Shown here: piece by piece, positions 46,485 to 59,600 of the stretch
Layout of the letters: each line of letters opens with the position of its first letter
How positions within the stretch are numbered: the first letter of the stretch is position 1
DNA from: Trichuris trichiura
Lineage: Eukaryota; Nematoda; Enoplea; Trichinellida; Trichuridae
Assembly (NCBI GenBank): GCA_037903355.1
Contig: JBAJFE010000045.1
Span: 248,001-312,000 of the forward strand
Direction: 5' to 3'
DNA: 64,000 nucleotides
Notes under the pieces: model-generated
Seen by the model: the letters and a program-made list of their open reading frames with translations, nothing else
What the model was told of the DNA's origin: nothing
The model's database searches: none
Program-made: the position numbers and the translations under genes

Positions 46485-49400
46485 ATGACCGATTTAGAGG
46501 TGATGGGATGTCGGCTTGCTATCGTTCTTATGGTTGGTTTGCCAGGCGCAGGTAAAACATTTTTGTGCCGCAAAATGGTAGATATTTTTGAAAAGGATGA
46601 CAGCATAGAAAAAGTTCGCGTTATTCATGTGTGCTACGACGACATTATTCAGAATTGGGTAAGCGTACAAAATACTTTCACTTAGGCGTTGCATCCAACA
46701 AAGCCCTTTGTTGTCTGCCCAATTTAAGCGCCATTTACTGTTTTGTGATATCTACGTTTAGCTTGAAAGTGCGAAGTTGTTCGCTTCCGTCCACTGCACG
46801 TCAAGTGTAATGCGTTTTTAATAATCGACAGCTCGTTTTGAATAATTGTCGTTCCTAAAAATCTCTACAATGCCAGTATCCCTAATTGCGACATTGCAAT
46901 TATTAGTAACAGTTAAGATTTCTTAACTGTTCGAAACTTTATTTAATCCTTTACGTAACCTGTGAAGCAATAAATAAACTGGATTATATTCTAAGTTGAA
47001 TCAACATGCCTATAGAACTTTGACCCTATAAAATGCAGGTTATACATGTGATAGAGGAAATAGGACCAATGATGACTATGATGATGATAATAATAATAAT
47101 AATAATAATAAATATAATTATTATATTTATAATAATTATAATAATATCATTTTGGCTTCTTTTGTACGGATTTTCTGTGTCCCGTTGAATAAACTTTTAT
47201 TAATAAACGTTTCTTAATAAAAGTCATACGTCAATCCTTAGACCGCTGATGACAGGTCAAGTTCGGACCCGAAAGCTACGGACATTTTATTAAGAAAAGT
47301 TTATTAGTAAAAGTTTATTCAACGGGACGCAGAAAATCCGTACAAAAGAAGCCAAAATGAAATTATTTGGTCCCGTACGAAGACATTATATCTTCAAAAT
47401 TATAATAATAATAATTATTATTAGACTGAAAACGGGACAAGGTTACTCCTGAAAGGACCGTCAAAGTAATCGTAATAATTGTACAACAGGTTGCTTTGAA
47501 CATGTATCTCTTTCTGACAGCTTCTCGTAACTTCATGACGTTTGCTTCAGATGGTTGGCGCTTACTTTTATTTCCACTTGGACGAAGCTTTCCGGACGCA
47601 TCGAACCCATCTTTTGTTGATTTACAATAATAGAAAGAGTTGAACTCATTTGACAAAAAAAATTTAAAGGTAAGGCTAGATGGGGTCCCATAAGCTGTGT
47701 GCAAGTGGAAACAGAATAAGCAGTGCCCATCCTTAATAAAAGCTGCTAACTGGTTACCTCCGTTAAAGAACACGAAAGCACCCTATGTTCACCTTGTAAG
47801 TTTTCGCGATTAACTTTCAACCTTGTTTCAGATTTTTTTTTAATTTAAAAAGCTTATCTGCTTCTGTATGTTTTTTTGTTATTAACATTAATAATCTCTC
47901 GTTTTTTTTATTGATGTAAAGCGCATATCCAATACCTGTTTCATTTTGGACCATCACTTTGAGATGAACTTTTGCTGTAACTTGTCTTTGCCTATGTTGA
48001 AAGTGCAATCTGCACTCACGTATGAGTCTTTGTAGTCTTGAGTTTTCAAACTTGCCTCAGTCTATTTTATCAACCTTTTTATTATTCGTAACGTTAAGCG
48101 TGTGTGGTAGACTTTAAACGGTCTTAGCCTAATACTGAATCAAACGGGGGAAAACTAGCTTCTGCTGGCGTGTTGACCTGCCTAGACATTCTTTAACGCT
48201 ATGAGCACCGCGGGACGTACAATGCATAGCATAGATCTAGCAACAATAAATTCCAGTTAAACTTTAGTCATTGGAGATGACAGCAGCAACGGCTATTTTT
48301 TACTTCTCAATTTTTAAAAACAATGTTCAGATAGATAGAACAAACAATATTTGCCTTGTACGGCCTGTGTTGATTGCGTTTTGTACGTTTCTTTTGTGCG
48401 TCTTTAATTTTACTGTAGTTTCGGCATTTGTACGTTATTGGATGTTTAGAGAGAACAGCGTGACGTAAGAAAGGAAATATTGGAGTGCGTACGATATTTC
48501 TGCAGTTCAGCATACGCTGACCGGTCGCCTGAAAGGCAAAACATTGTATCGAGTATGAGCTGGCGGTACTTTTCCGCCTTCGCATCCTCAAGGGCTCCCG
48601 AAAGTTGTTCGCGAACAATTGTTTTGATCGACGACAACATGCATCTACGAAGCATGCGTTATTCCTTCTATCTTCTAGCCCGCGAAAGTACGCATACTCT
48701 TTGCTTTTACCCACGTTGAGATTTCGCTTGAACGCTTCGAATGATTGACCGCCGTTTTGCTTCTTTTCAAAGTTTCCTAAGTTATGTCCTGATTATTCCT
48801 TTTAACATGACTACAGTTTAAGCAAGCGTCCATTTAAGGTGCTTCAATTCATTTTAGTTGATAATAAGGCTGCGTTTCTTATAAAGTCGGCAGCAGTTTT
48901 ATTTTAAGACGTAACTTTCATCGCTTTCCTTTCCCATAAGCAATATAGTACTGAAACTAAATGGAAAACAGTATAATGACATATCCTCAGTGTGCTCCAT
49001 TGTTGGCGTCGCCAAATTTAATCATAAAGCGCAAAATTGCTTAGGCGGACAGTTGATTTAATGAAAGCCAATGTAGTGACAGGACTAAACTTACACTGCT
49101 AGCTTAGCCTTAAAATAGTTTAGTTTTGTCCATCTTAAGAACGTCGTTCTCTTACTGGCGTATTTGAAACTTGATTCATTGTACCGACAAAGTTCAAAAA
49201 AGGACAAAAATAGGGTTCGTCTTTTTCTACAGACTTTGCATTGAAGCAGACACCTTATGGCTCAGAGATTTTTACTGTGTTTAGCGTAAGCGGAAAGTCA
49301 ATTCGCTCAAAGTGCAAAATGGGGGTTCCTAGAGCGCTGCGCTAGTGGGCAAAGCGTTTTTCGAATTATGCATACGTTTGCTACTTGCTATAGTTGCAAT

Positions 49401-52400
49401 AAGCATTTCCATGAGTTTGCTGGAAGTTATTTATTTACTCCGCGAATTTTAAACTTCTGGAAGGGCGACCACATCTTAAGTCATCTTAACGCTAAGAAGT
49501 GCTGTAGAGTTTTGGTCTGGAAGGTAGAACTCCTCTCGCGATGCTTTGATTATAAGCCGGATGGCTCTTTACGGATTGGTTGAAGCGACCTAATCAAACT
49601 CTACGCTTATTTTAGGGTATTTCTGTTTGAGTGGCTTGGAAGTATGACTCACTTCTCCATGTTCTAATATGACGTACCTGATTTCTCAGCCCATAGTATT
49701 ATTAATAGGTAAACATCTGCCGCGGTTATCGCTTGTAAATCTAACAAGTACAATTCTACTAATCTGCATAGTACACGACATTGAGTTGTTTGTGTTTCAG
49801 TTATTTCTGTATTTCTTCAACAAAAGTTTGCTTAATGAGGAGGTTAGTGCGAAAATTGTACAACGGTAGAATTATTCTCTATCCAATGCAAACGTTGACG
49901 TCGTGTAATGTTAATTCTGAATGGAGTGTACGTCATTCAGTATTGCAGCTGAAGCCTTTCATGTATTAATAGTTTGTATAATGATTTACGCTGGTAAAGA
50001 AATCGTCTGGACAGCAGTGACTTCCGCATGGCAGAATTGTTCTTCTCTGCATCGGTGAACTTTCAGCCGCGCGCAAAGTCAGCAGTTCTATTAGTGGTCG
50101 CCATTGCAGGCGTAGATGTGAATACAGCTTTTAAAGCAGAACATTTTTGGCATTTCATTAGATTTTGGCGCAATTGTATTCTGCTTTTGATGCACCGTTT
50201 AGCTATAACTTCGAGCATGAAAAGTGAAAGTTATGCCACCTTTAAAGTTGCCTTTTTTTCGACGCAGAAATTGGCGTTCCTGATCAGAAAACTTTCATGT
50301 GCAAATCATGCTTCGTTTTTCAGAAAAAGTTGGTTTCGGCCAAATAGCTGTTCAAACAGACGTTGACGTAGCCGTCAGACGGAATGCCCTACGTAGCGGT
50401 GGCATCAGAGTTGACGAAGAAGTTATTTTCAATATGGCAGAGAAAATGCAGATGCCCGATGCAAGCAGATTTCGCTGGGAACGGAACACATTGTTGCTTA
50501 AGAGGTTAACTGACGACGAGGGATTTCTACTGTAAGCTTAGACACTATTAGTATTTTCACTAATCGTACTCGTTTTAGCGTTCGTTCTTTCTTGATCCAA
50601 TGCTTCTCGGAAGCTTGCATTCCTTCACCCAAGATCGAAGTCACCATAGGTGTAAGTAGCGATAGCTTAAAGTTGAGCAATACTTAACTTGCATTTAAGC
50701 GCTATTTTCGTTCCTCATATATTCTTTTGGCATGAGAAAAACCAATACTTGAAAAATTTGCATTAAGTTATTAATTCTACATACGCAGTTAAATAAGTTT
50801 AAGTTCCAACCAGATAGGTCTGCTGTGCCTTTTTCTGAGAGCATCAAGAGCATCAAGAATGTATCTTCAATCATGCGGACTTGTAGCGCACTGTCGAAGG
50901 AATGAAGTCAGGAATCGTATTGGAAAGTTAACAGATTTAAAATAAAAAATACGTTATAATATTGGAGTCGCAAGTCTTTAATAGTTATTTTTAAAAACAA
51001 AAATATTCTGACTTAGTTACTATTATACAGTATGAGTATTCAAGTCAAAGCAGTTATTCTAGAAAAGCTACTGAGCATACCGATTTAGCTTTTGGATCTG
51101 TCATGATCCATCATCAGCGTATCTACTCTACGTTGCTTAGCTAAGTCAAAAGTTGTGTTAATGTTGGTGATTTGTAGCAACAGTTTTATGACAAGTCCAG
51201 CGTAATAGTAATAACTTTGTAGTAAGCCACCTCCTCATATTTGCTCATAGTTGATCGGCTGTTCTCTTAACGTACTCCTGTTAGTTCTACACAGCCTCCT
51301 AAGGCTCGTGCTATTTCAGTTCTAAAAAGATTCGGTTTTACGCGCAAGCTGTGGTTGCACTTGTTTCAAGTCTCTGCTGCCTTTCGAAGGAACAGAAAGC
51401 AGAAAAGATGTTAAATATTATTAATACCAATCGTATGTTAGCTTTACGGGCATTTTCTGAGGAGTCATCAACCTTCACGAAACGGGAGACCGCTGTACTC
51501 GCAATGATAAATCGCAGCGGAAATGTCTATTCAGCTTCCACAGGTACATAGCCAATGTTGAAAACAACGGAAAGTACACTGTGCGAAGTAAACAACACTG
51601 TTGCAACTTTTTAAAGTGACTTAAAACTTTGTGTACATTACAAACTTACGCACAGGCTGAGCAATATTCGCAGCTATTAGTAGGTTACGAAGTTGCGTTT
51701 TCATTGCAAGCTAAAATAGGACGTGATGAATGAACGAAGTTAGCAATAAACTTTTGGTCTTTGATTTTTTCACTGATCCGCGAGCCGATGAAGATGGAAA
51801 ATTTGTAGAAGCAATGTTAGCTATATTGGAGAAATTGAAATTTGACAATCCAAACTTATCTTCGCGGGAATATTCGAAAATTTTTAACTGTAAAAAACTG
51901 AAACAATAAAAGGTCTTAAGTTTATACTCTTTGACTTGAAAGGACATTTTTTTAGGATTTAAATTTTTGTCGGTATTCTTTTCTCACATTTTATGTTGGC
52001 AACTGCATGTAGCATAGTGCGTAAGAATTAAATATGATTGTTTAAAGTGGGAAAACTTACGATTCCTTTGGTGCTTCAGGGGTCCAGTTAGCATATCGAC
52101 GTTCTTCTCGGCTAATGGCAGACTCGTATTTTCTATCAACTGTTTAATGAGAGCAGAAAACGCTGAAGGCTTTCAAGAAAAATGAAAGCATAAAATTGGC
52201 CTTTTCCGCTCAAGTTGGAACGCTGCCATTAATAAACTGTTTTTGAGGAATTTATTAATAATAGGTACTTGTCATTATTCAGCAGTTTGTTTTAACCCCA
52301 AAAAAGTTGCTAAGGGACCTTTTAGCAAATGAAATCAATTCTAAAAGTTTTTTCACCGGAGACGAAGGAATTTTGATAACAAAAGCGGTCTTGTAAGCTT

Positions 52401-52961
52401 TTCTGTTATCACAATAAGCAACAATTAATTGTGAAATCAAAACCAGTAGCATAAAACCGGTAAATGGAACTTTGCACTTTTGAAATAGTGCATTTCAAGG
52501 ACTTCAAGGAAATAGTTGAAAAGCTAACTCATTTGCATATTTTCAGGCAGCCAACGAGAATAGCTTATCGAATAATCTGTACCGGTGTGATATTGCCTTG
52601 CGGAGGATTGTGGCCGAAGAAGTGACGAATACTTCCCGTGGCTTTATGGATCAAAAGCTTGGTGAGCATTTTGTTTCATTTTCGGTATTTAACCTGGCGA
52701 GCTTTTGTTTTCTCAATGAGTCGTCAGTTCCTGACAGTCGCTTTGCTTTAAGATGCTAACGCCAATGTCCAAACGTTGGGCAGAGAATTGAGCGAAGCCA
52801 AAGCGCTACTTCTTAAACGCTTGAAGCAAAGTGGCCCTTTCGAAATGCCCGCCGTTGAAGAATTGAAAAAACTGCTTTTCGAAGTTTACCAACAGCTTAG
52901 ACTTGATCGACTGTCGGACAGTTTGGGAAAGATGAATCCGCCTTCTCATTCTTTGACCTGA
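46485..52961 (+). CDS. pstk: phosphoseryl-tRNA(Sec) kinase
   Basis: Phosphorylates Ser-tRNA(Sec), the step before SepSecS makes selenocysteinyl-tRNA. Six exons: 46485-46658, 48450-48687, 50324-50531, 51320-51543, 52551-52661, 52753-52961. All phases agree, giving 387 residues (human about 350). Exon 1 has the P-loop GLPGAGKT (residues 18-25) and YDD (51-53). Exon 2 has REQRDVRKEILECVRYF and LIDDNMHLRSMRYSFYLLAR, the PSTK LDDNxYYxSMRY block. Exon 3 has FGQIAVQTDVDVAVRRN and WERNTL. Exon 5 has RCDIALRRIV, matching the family TLRRIV block. The P-loop, Asp motif and C-terminal domain are intact, so it looks functional. Exon 4 is the least conserved and rests mainly on phase. Confidence 0.92.
47080..47147. 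repeat. AAT/ATA microsatellite in PSTK intron 1
   Basis: ATGATGATAATAATAATAAT... and related AT-only triplets, adjoining the foldback element. Confidence 0.85.
47148..47360. repeat. foldback repeat, ~75-bp arms, in PSTK intron 1
   Basis: The left arm (47148-47222) and right arm (47283-47360) are near-perfect reverse complements (TTTTGGCTTCTTTTGTACGG... and ...CCGTACAAAAGAAGCCAAAA). The 60-base centre holds the core CTGATGA (47246-47252), a GGTC/GACC hairpin and GAAA (47271-47274). The same core is in the insertion at 2094-2239, so the two belong to one repeat family. The element probably arose from two inverted copies. Confidence 0.8.
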
Positions 52962-53738
52962 AGCACTTCTTTCGTCAATGACAAGTGGTAAATATTCTTT
53001 TAATGTTGCAAAACATTCTACGCCTCCGACATGGATGTTGGCGGCATTTTGTTTGTCCATCACTTTCAGAGCAATGTTTCACCATTCCTGTTCATATGAT
53101 CATTTCGTCTGATTGCAGCATTGCAAGCGCTGACTAAATATGACTCGAGTTTGTTAATACATTGTTGAGCAATGATTAGGTTGACTCCAAAGTGGCTCAC
53201 GTCGCCAATTGTTTTGAAATATCTAATGAAAACGAAACTTTGGCGATTCAACTGCTCTCCATAACTTCCAAGAATGCCGAGAGGGACATGCGCGCAGGCA
53301 AGCTGCCAGTAAAGCAGCTCTTCACCGCCGTTAGTTAAACTAGTATAAATACATGTGAGTAAATGCATCATAACCAACTGGCATGTATTACGTGCAACGC
53401 AGTCGTGGTATTGTATGAACAAGAATGGCAAAAATTTTCTCTACTCTCCCCTAAGATGATAGAAAGTACAAAGCTGAGCAGGGTCGCGTAAATCCTTAGC
53501 TTCTTGCCTATTGTATCCGCTATCTAAACTGTATATTTTTTTAAATTGTAAGTTAAGGTTTCAGCAAACATTTGAACAGATTTTCAGCCCCAGCACAGTT
53601 CAATCTCTGTCTGCACTTTTTCTTAATAAGAAATGAGTAGCACTACCCACGCTCGGCTGTCATTGCTAAGGATAGATGGACGCTCAACGGGGATGGAATA
53701 GTCTTCCTTGTAAATTTTGGTAGCCGATTTAAAATAAA

Positions 53739-56660
53739 ATTATTAGATGCTTTCAGGATTTTGGACATCTACGCGGTGAAGCTGTATGACATAGTTGGCT
53801 TTCTTCTCATTCGTCTTTGTTTTATAGCATTAATGTTGGAAACTTCTCCTAGTTATGTACTCTCGCTGTCATTCTGCAATCCATTAAGTTCCGTCGTATT
53901 TACACTCGTATGTCTTGCCGGCCGTCAGCTAGCAACTTCGGGGAAGTTTAGGATTAATATTTCTAACCTTTACCGATGTGTGTACTGGACGAGTAGTAAA
54001 AGTTTTTGATTTCCCACAACGGAAAACGCTGGCTACCATTGCAATTAACAGTTTTCTGCTAGCCGTCTGGCAGCAAAGCTTTTAGGTTTTGATTGAGGAC
54101 AATGGAGAACCTATGTTTTGATTTTCCGCGGGTTCCTTTGACTGCCAACCGGATAAAGTATGCTGCGTTGAGCAAAAACAGCAACGCCTAATGAGGGCTC
54201 TGCGTACGGTAGCTCTTCATCAGCCCGGTCTTGGCTTGAGCCCGCAATGGGTTTTTTCTCTCCGCCGAGAAATGAAGCTATGCAACAGAATGAAATCTCT
54301 CTTCTCTGTCGCTATTCCAGCCAGTTTTTTTTGCAAAACCTATGCTGATTATGTAAACTGCCCGCAGTAGGTGATTGTCCGACCTGGTTGGTTTGTCTCC
54401 CAACGCATAATGCTTTCCTAGCTTCACCATACACAAGGGATCACCTTTTTAACATGTACTTCCTTGTTTTGGGTAAAACAATGCTTTTTGTTTGCAGGGC
54501 TTGCATACGCTCCCACTTTTTAATACCTTTAAAACAATCCATTACAGGAGCTACTTTTCTTTTTTCTGCATAGCTAGCAACGAAGTGTAAATGATGACGT
54601 CATTCAACAGACCAAAGGCGGTCAAAATCCCGAAAGTAGAAATTTCGAATAAGTCGAAAATATACTGTAAAGCGTGGTTTTATGGCAGTTGTTCATTGGC
54701 ATCTTCTAAATGGGCAATGCATTTGACTAGAGGCGTTATTATACTAGTCTTGTTTTTCACTTCACCAACTTCAAACAAGTTCAGTATAATAACGCCTTTA
54801 CTTAAACACATTGTTTACCTAGAAGATGCCAATGAAGAACTGTCACAAAGCCCTATTTTACAGTGGATTTTTATGTATTCGGTATTTTGACCCTAACTCC
54901 AAGACGACGTATTCAGACAATTGGAGTTCGGGCTTTGCAGTTGATTCATGTACGCCCAGTGCTTCCACGTGTTCTTATGTTACGACAGCTCAGTTTTTTT
55001 CGAGCAGTGCTTGTAGATCAACATCGTCAGTTCCGTTAGGGCATCCTGACCTTGCTGGACCATCTCCAAGCCGAAAGCCTCTGCAGCAGTTCCGTCGTAT
55101 GGTTGCCGACACGACTTCCTCACCGTAAGTGTTGCACAAAATTCTTCCTGGCTTCTACTGCTGCCATTCTTTGCTCAAGTGAAAAAAACACGAGTCGAAA
55201 ATAATCTTTCGTATATGCGCGAAGACGACAATGTAACAGAGGCTGAGTAGATGAAACTATGTAAAATTTTTTGTCGACACGAAGCAGATGTTCGGCTTAA
55301 TTACGCCTGCACAGCAAAATGAGAAAAGCTTGTGCAATAGTACAGATTATTGATGCGCAAAAGCTTCTGCATCCGCCCAGTGTATTCGCAACTCGTGCGT
55401 AAGAGTTCATTGGACTTTCCTTGAGAATGAAAATCGTTCTACCGAAGTTCAATGTTTTTTTACTCAGCAGTACATTCGTGACTGCGCTTGTCCTCCTTTC
55501 AAAGTGAGTAAGCGAATCAGTTAGTTCGTTCGAAGAAAAACTGATATACCAATACGTCACCCGCGTACGCATTAGGGATGAAAATAGAAAGTTTCCAAAC
55601 TTTTCTTCCGCTACAGGCTTGATAGAGCGTTTTGATTTGACAATAAAATTATCACAATAGTTTTGAAAAGCTCTGCGCTAATAAAGTCGCATCAATGGCG
55701 CCTCATTCAAGGACAACGGGCTGATGCAACTACAGCTTTCAAATACCGTTGCATCGTTCGAGCCCGCTGCTTTCGTGCATTGCGACAAGATGAAGGTATT
55801 AAGAGAAATAACTCAGCGGACACGTTTAATTTAGAGAATTAATTCACTTTTTAACGGAAAAGAATAAGCTTTGGCAAATCTCTGCGTTTTCGAGTTTCAC
55901 CTCGTCGATTCATCAGCGGTTAAAGCGTTAAGAGAGAAAGGAAAACTCTGCTGATTGTTAACGTGCGTTCATTTGTATTAAAAACGAATTTTGATTCCGT
56001 AAACAAGACTTTCTCGCCAAGGTGGCTTCACAGTCGTTACGCGCGGTAACGTATTTTAAAAAAAAGATTATTACCACGTTCACGCATTACTATGCGCTTT
56101 TCGACGGAACCAAATCTTACGTACTTCTCAAACTTTTGCATTGTCCCGCCGCGTGAAGAGCACGACCTTACGAGGCTGACTTTTTAAACGAAATGCGCAA
56201 TTAGGTAGAATAGTTGAGCTCGAGAAAAAGCAAAGTTCCCAGAGGAGTAGCTGCTAATGGGAAGAGTCTATTTTACAGCTCGCAGCAGTCGCCCGTGCTG
56301 GCGTCTCGAAAATGCAAAATATATGCTGCGCGCATGTGCTCTAAGGGAACTCAGTTTGCGCCTAAGGGCGCTACCTGCTCGCGTAAAGGGACCAGCTTGT
56401 CGAGGGCTGATGTTGTTGGCCAATGGGTGGAGGTAAGTCCAGGCAAGCAAATCAAACGACCTTCGCCTTGGACAACGATTTTGTCAGCACCACAATAGGA
56501 AAGGAAGCTTACCGATATATCGCGTGCAAAGTTAAGAGAGTGTTGCATATTCGAAAGAGCTTATGGATTAAAACTCGGCTTTTCTTAAGGGCTACGTCGT
56601 ATTTCCTCTTTCGTTCGCGTTGGGCAAATATAGATGGATAGAATTCGAAGAGATTCGCGC
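53739..56660. other. no secure gene; weak exon candidates
   Basis: AATAAA at 53733-53738 may end the PSTK transcript. A Ser-rich open stretch (54901-55128) ends in TAA within a donor-like CCGTAAGTG. Another open stretch (56214-56432) ends exactly on a strong donor, GTAAGTCC. Neither resembles a family I know, and their phases do not join directly. Confidence 0.3.
54662..54866. repeat. foldback, ~80-bp imperfect arms
   Basis: The left arm (54662-54745) and right arm (54783-54866) pair as reverse complements with scattered mismatches. Shared words are TTCATTGGCATCTTCTA, AGGCGTTATTATACT and ACTGTAAA. The loop is about 37 bases. It is a MITE-like or long-hairpin structure; no target duplication could be fixed. 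Confidence 0.75.
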
Positions 56661-59600
56661 TCTCGTCTTAAGTGCTCTTTGCATTGCTTTGGTATCTTGA
56701 ATCGATCTACTCTCGCCAGATGGCTTTAATAAGCTTACTTGTGGAAACGAAAAAATGTGAAACGTCACGATTGATCGTCTTCCTCGGCGAGGCGACCCAA
56801 TCGTTAGCTAACCTTTTCGCCGTCTGGAATAAATGTCCTTGTCGACATGGCGAGACGCAGTATGGCAAAAGTCTCGAATTGGTTTTTTCCATCCGACAGG
56901 TTGGTGGTGCCTTGTCGTCTACGGTTTGTCTGGAACGTAACCGCGCCGCCTTGTTGGGCAATATTGAATGACGACACGACGACGACAAGTCGTCCTCCGG
57001 TGGTGCGCACCATTTAGGGCCTTTTTTGAAATTGGCACCCCCGTGCGGTCGTTCCGTAACATCGGTCATCGTTTTGGCCGACACCCATTGCCACAAAGCG
57101 ACGAGCAGTTCTCCAGGCGCGCTTTCCAAGCGCGTACGGGCCTGGCGCTTGCTCGTAGACGCCATTGGGCACCTCCATGTCGGCCGACACTATTTTTGTT
57201 GAAATTTATCGACCAGCTGGCTGGCGACAACCACCGGCGCCCGTCGAATAGAGTCGGGGATCAATCGTTGGAAAACTTTTTCGTCCCAAACCGGCCCGGC
57301 GGCAGCGGCCTTCGTAATCGATCGGAACGATAGTTGTGATTTTTTAAAAAACTGCTCCGCCGGCGGCCGCTGTGACTAAACTTTGCTCGCCACCTGTGGC
57401 TCGCCTGCCAACCTGAACGGTCGACAATAGCGACGACGACGACGTTCCAATAGTGGCGTCACTGTCCTTTGGCCATCCATGTCTTAGGCGCGCGCGCAGG
57501 GTCGAACGGGTGCCACTTTTCAATCTTGCATTGGTTGTTGCCTTTTCCCCTCTTCGTACGTAGGCGTTTTCATTGACTAAGAAGGATGTAGAGACTGAGT
57601 GTGTTGCTTTGACCATATCTATTCGCGTTGCCTATTCTTATCTGTTGAGCTTCGACTACTATGGGCCGCTAACGTAGGCGTCTGGTAGAAGTGTCGCCAG
57701 CCGCGATCGACACGTCGCTACCGCGTTCGGCGGTGGCGATAAGAGAATGCACCACACAAGCAATGTGTGCTACGTTTTCTGTTGCGCGTGAACGTCGCCG
57801 ACGGTATTCTTGTCGTTCCACTGTCTAGACTGGAAAAAAAGTGTTCAACTTGGGCTAGTTAATCTGCTCAGTCGGCCGATTTACACTTGCCATTTGTCTT
57901 GCTGTTGGTCGGCCGCTCGTCCGTCGTCAGTTCCATTGCTACCTGTTGCATCAACATTGTTGTACTTAGGCCTCGGTGGTGCCACTTCGTTCACCCTTGA
58001 AACACAACAAGCTGCTGCTGCTACTAATAAAGGTGAGAGAAAGGTGTACACACATTTTGCAAAAGTAAATGCGCCTACCATGCCCTATTGGCTATCTCTC
58101 CCAGCAGTGTACACTGCGATTATCGTTATATTTTCCTTACGTCACTTTTCCGCCATTCTTCCCTACTAGTAGTAGTATCTTGTTTGTGCGTGATTTTCAA
58201 ATAAGAATTCCAGTAGCTTGCACTGTGTTCCACTGGCAATTAATTGCTTATTCCACTTTCGCTAGTAGCGTAGTTCAGCTTGGGCGCTCTGTCCAAATGA
58301 AAAGCGTTTGCGAAATTGCCAACCGTTACGGTCGCTCTCTCAGGGTGGCGGGGCAGTTTGACCTCGTTCGGTCAAAGCTTGCCTATTTTACAACGCAATG
58401 TTACCCCCTTACTATAAATTGTCTCAAAGTGTGTCCTAAGCGTCCCTCAGGCATGCGTGCGCGCGCGCTCGAGGTAGTGGCCTCCACGAAACTGGCAGTC
58501 CCTAGCGCGGCAGCGCGACGCAGCGGCGGAGAGATCCTATTTTTCCAAGGCTTCTATCGTTGGCGATGAATTTTCGCCGACCAGAAGAGGTTGTGAAAAA
58601 GTTGGCGCGCTCTGCTTGTTGGCCGAGTGAAGTCTGACGTTTGGTTTTTTCCTCCGATTAAAGTTTCACCTCTTTGCCAAGAAGGATCACTTTACCTGAA
58701 TGGAGTTGTCTGTCGGACTTGGCTCCTTCTACGGTCACTTTTGCGGAGGAGAAGGCACTCCCGTTTGGCCTTTTGATCTCTTGGTCGCGTCCTTGCTTAG
58801 CGGTAGCTCCATCTGCAGTCATTCCATTGCTGAATGTGGCGATCAGATGGGCGCCAGGTGGAGGAGCCGCGATAAGGTCACAAGTGTACGCATGCACTGT
58901 CCATCTGTCGCCGTCATAGGCGCATACGCAGTTGCCGGGGCGCGCAAGGAATGGTCCGTCTCGTATTCGGTTGCCTGTCAAACATACCGGATGTGTGCCG
59001 CGCACACGATACAACGAGCCGACGTCGAGGGAGCGTCGCTGTTTGCTGACAAAACGGCCCCGCCGAGGCGAGGCGATAGTTATTTTGCCCCGACACGCGC
59101 GCGGAAAAAGCAGTTCATCAGAAGTTGCTTTTTTCTTCGTTTTTCCGCTCGACGATCGTTTAACGGGTCGGCGAAATGGGTCGTGAACAGACACTTTCCG
59201 CAAGCCGTCGTTGTCGCTGCTCAAATCTTACGGGCATTATTGTCGACAACTGCGGCGCACGATTAATGCCCCAACCACGATAGAACGACTCGACAAAGCC
59301 GTTGCCGGTCCCTTGGAAGCAGCTATTCCTGGTCCTTCTTCGTTGAAGGTCATTTTTCCTTGTTGCCAACCGTTTTCCCCAGTCTGTCCAAACGTAAGCC
59401 GATATTTTTCGCTAGCAAATCGAAAAGCCGGTAGAGATTATTACGCGCCTAACATGCGATCCATCGTCCGTGGTGGATCATCTCCCGTTAAGGTAAGCAT
59501 TCCTTCTTGCTGCCTTCCGCATTTGGTCGCCCACCACTCCGTAGTGATCGCTTCAAGTTGATTAGCTTTCGTAGCAAAAAGTGCCGCTGCTCACGGGTAG
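56660..59600. other. GC- and CpG-rich block with open frames on both strands
   Basis: Composition changes abruptly from AT-rich to GC-rich with many CG dinucleotides. Overlapping open frames occur on both strands (minus 58658-59224 and plus 58700-59266 are exact register mirrors of 188 codons each; minus 56707-57165; plus 56968-57333). I recognise no protein family in any of them. Mirror-image frames are expected from composition alone. A plus-strand frame ends exactly on a GTAAGC donor at 59492. A CpG island at a promoter or first exon, or a segment of different origin, are both possible. Confidence 0.4.
57810..58032 (+). CDS. candidate exon, Ala/Thr-rich
   Basis: An open frame ends at AATAAAG with the donor GTGAGA, leaving phase 1. 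The end reads TSFTLETQQAAAATNK. It is phase-compatible with the membrane-segment exon at 61868, which continues with Ala-Ala-Ser-Ser. The true start is not known. It may be chance in a GC-rich block. Confidence 0.25.

Noticed and set aside
48446..48714. Antisense open frames opposite PSTK exon 2
   Set aside because: The plus strand carries the PSTK block LIDDNMHLRSMRY with matching splice phases; the minus frames are its mirror.
58658..59266. 188-codon genes on both strands
   Set aside because: The two frames are in exact register with each other, as expected from GC-rich composition, and neither resembles a known family.
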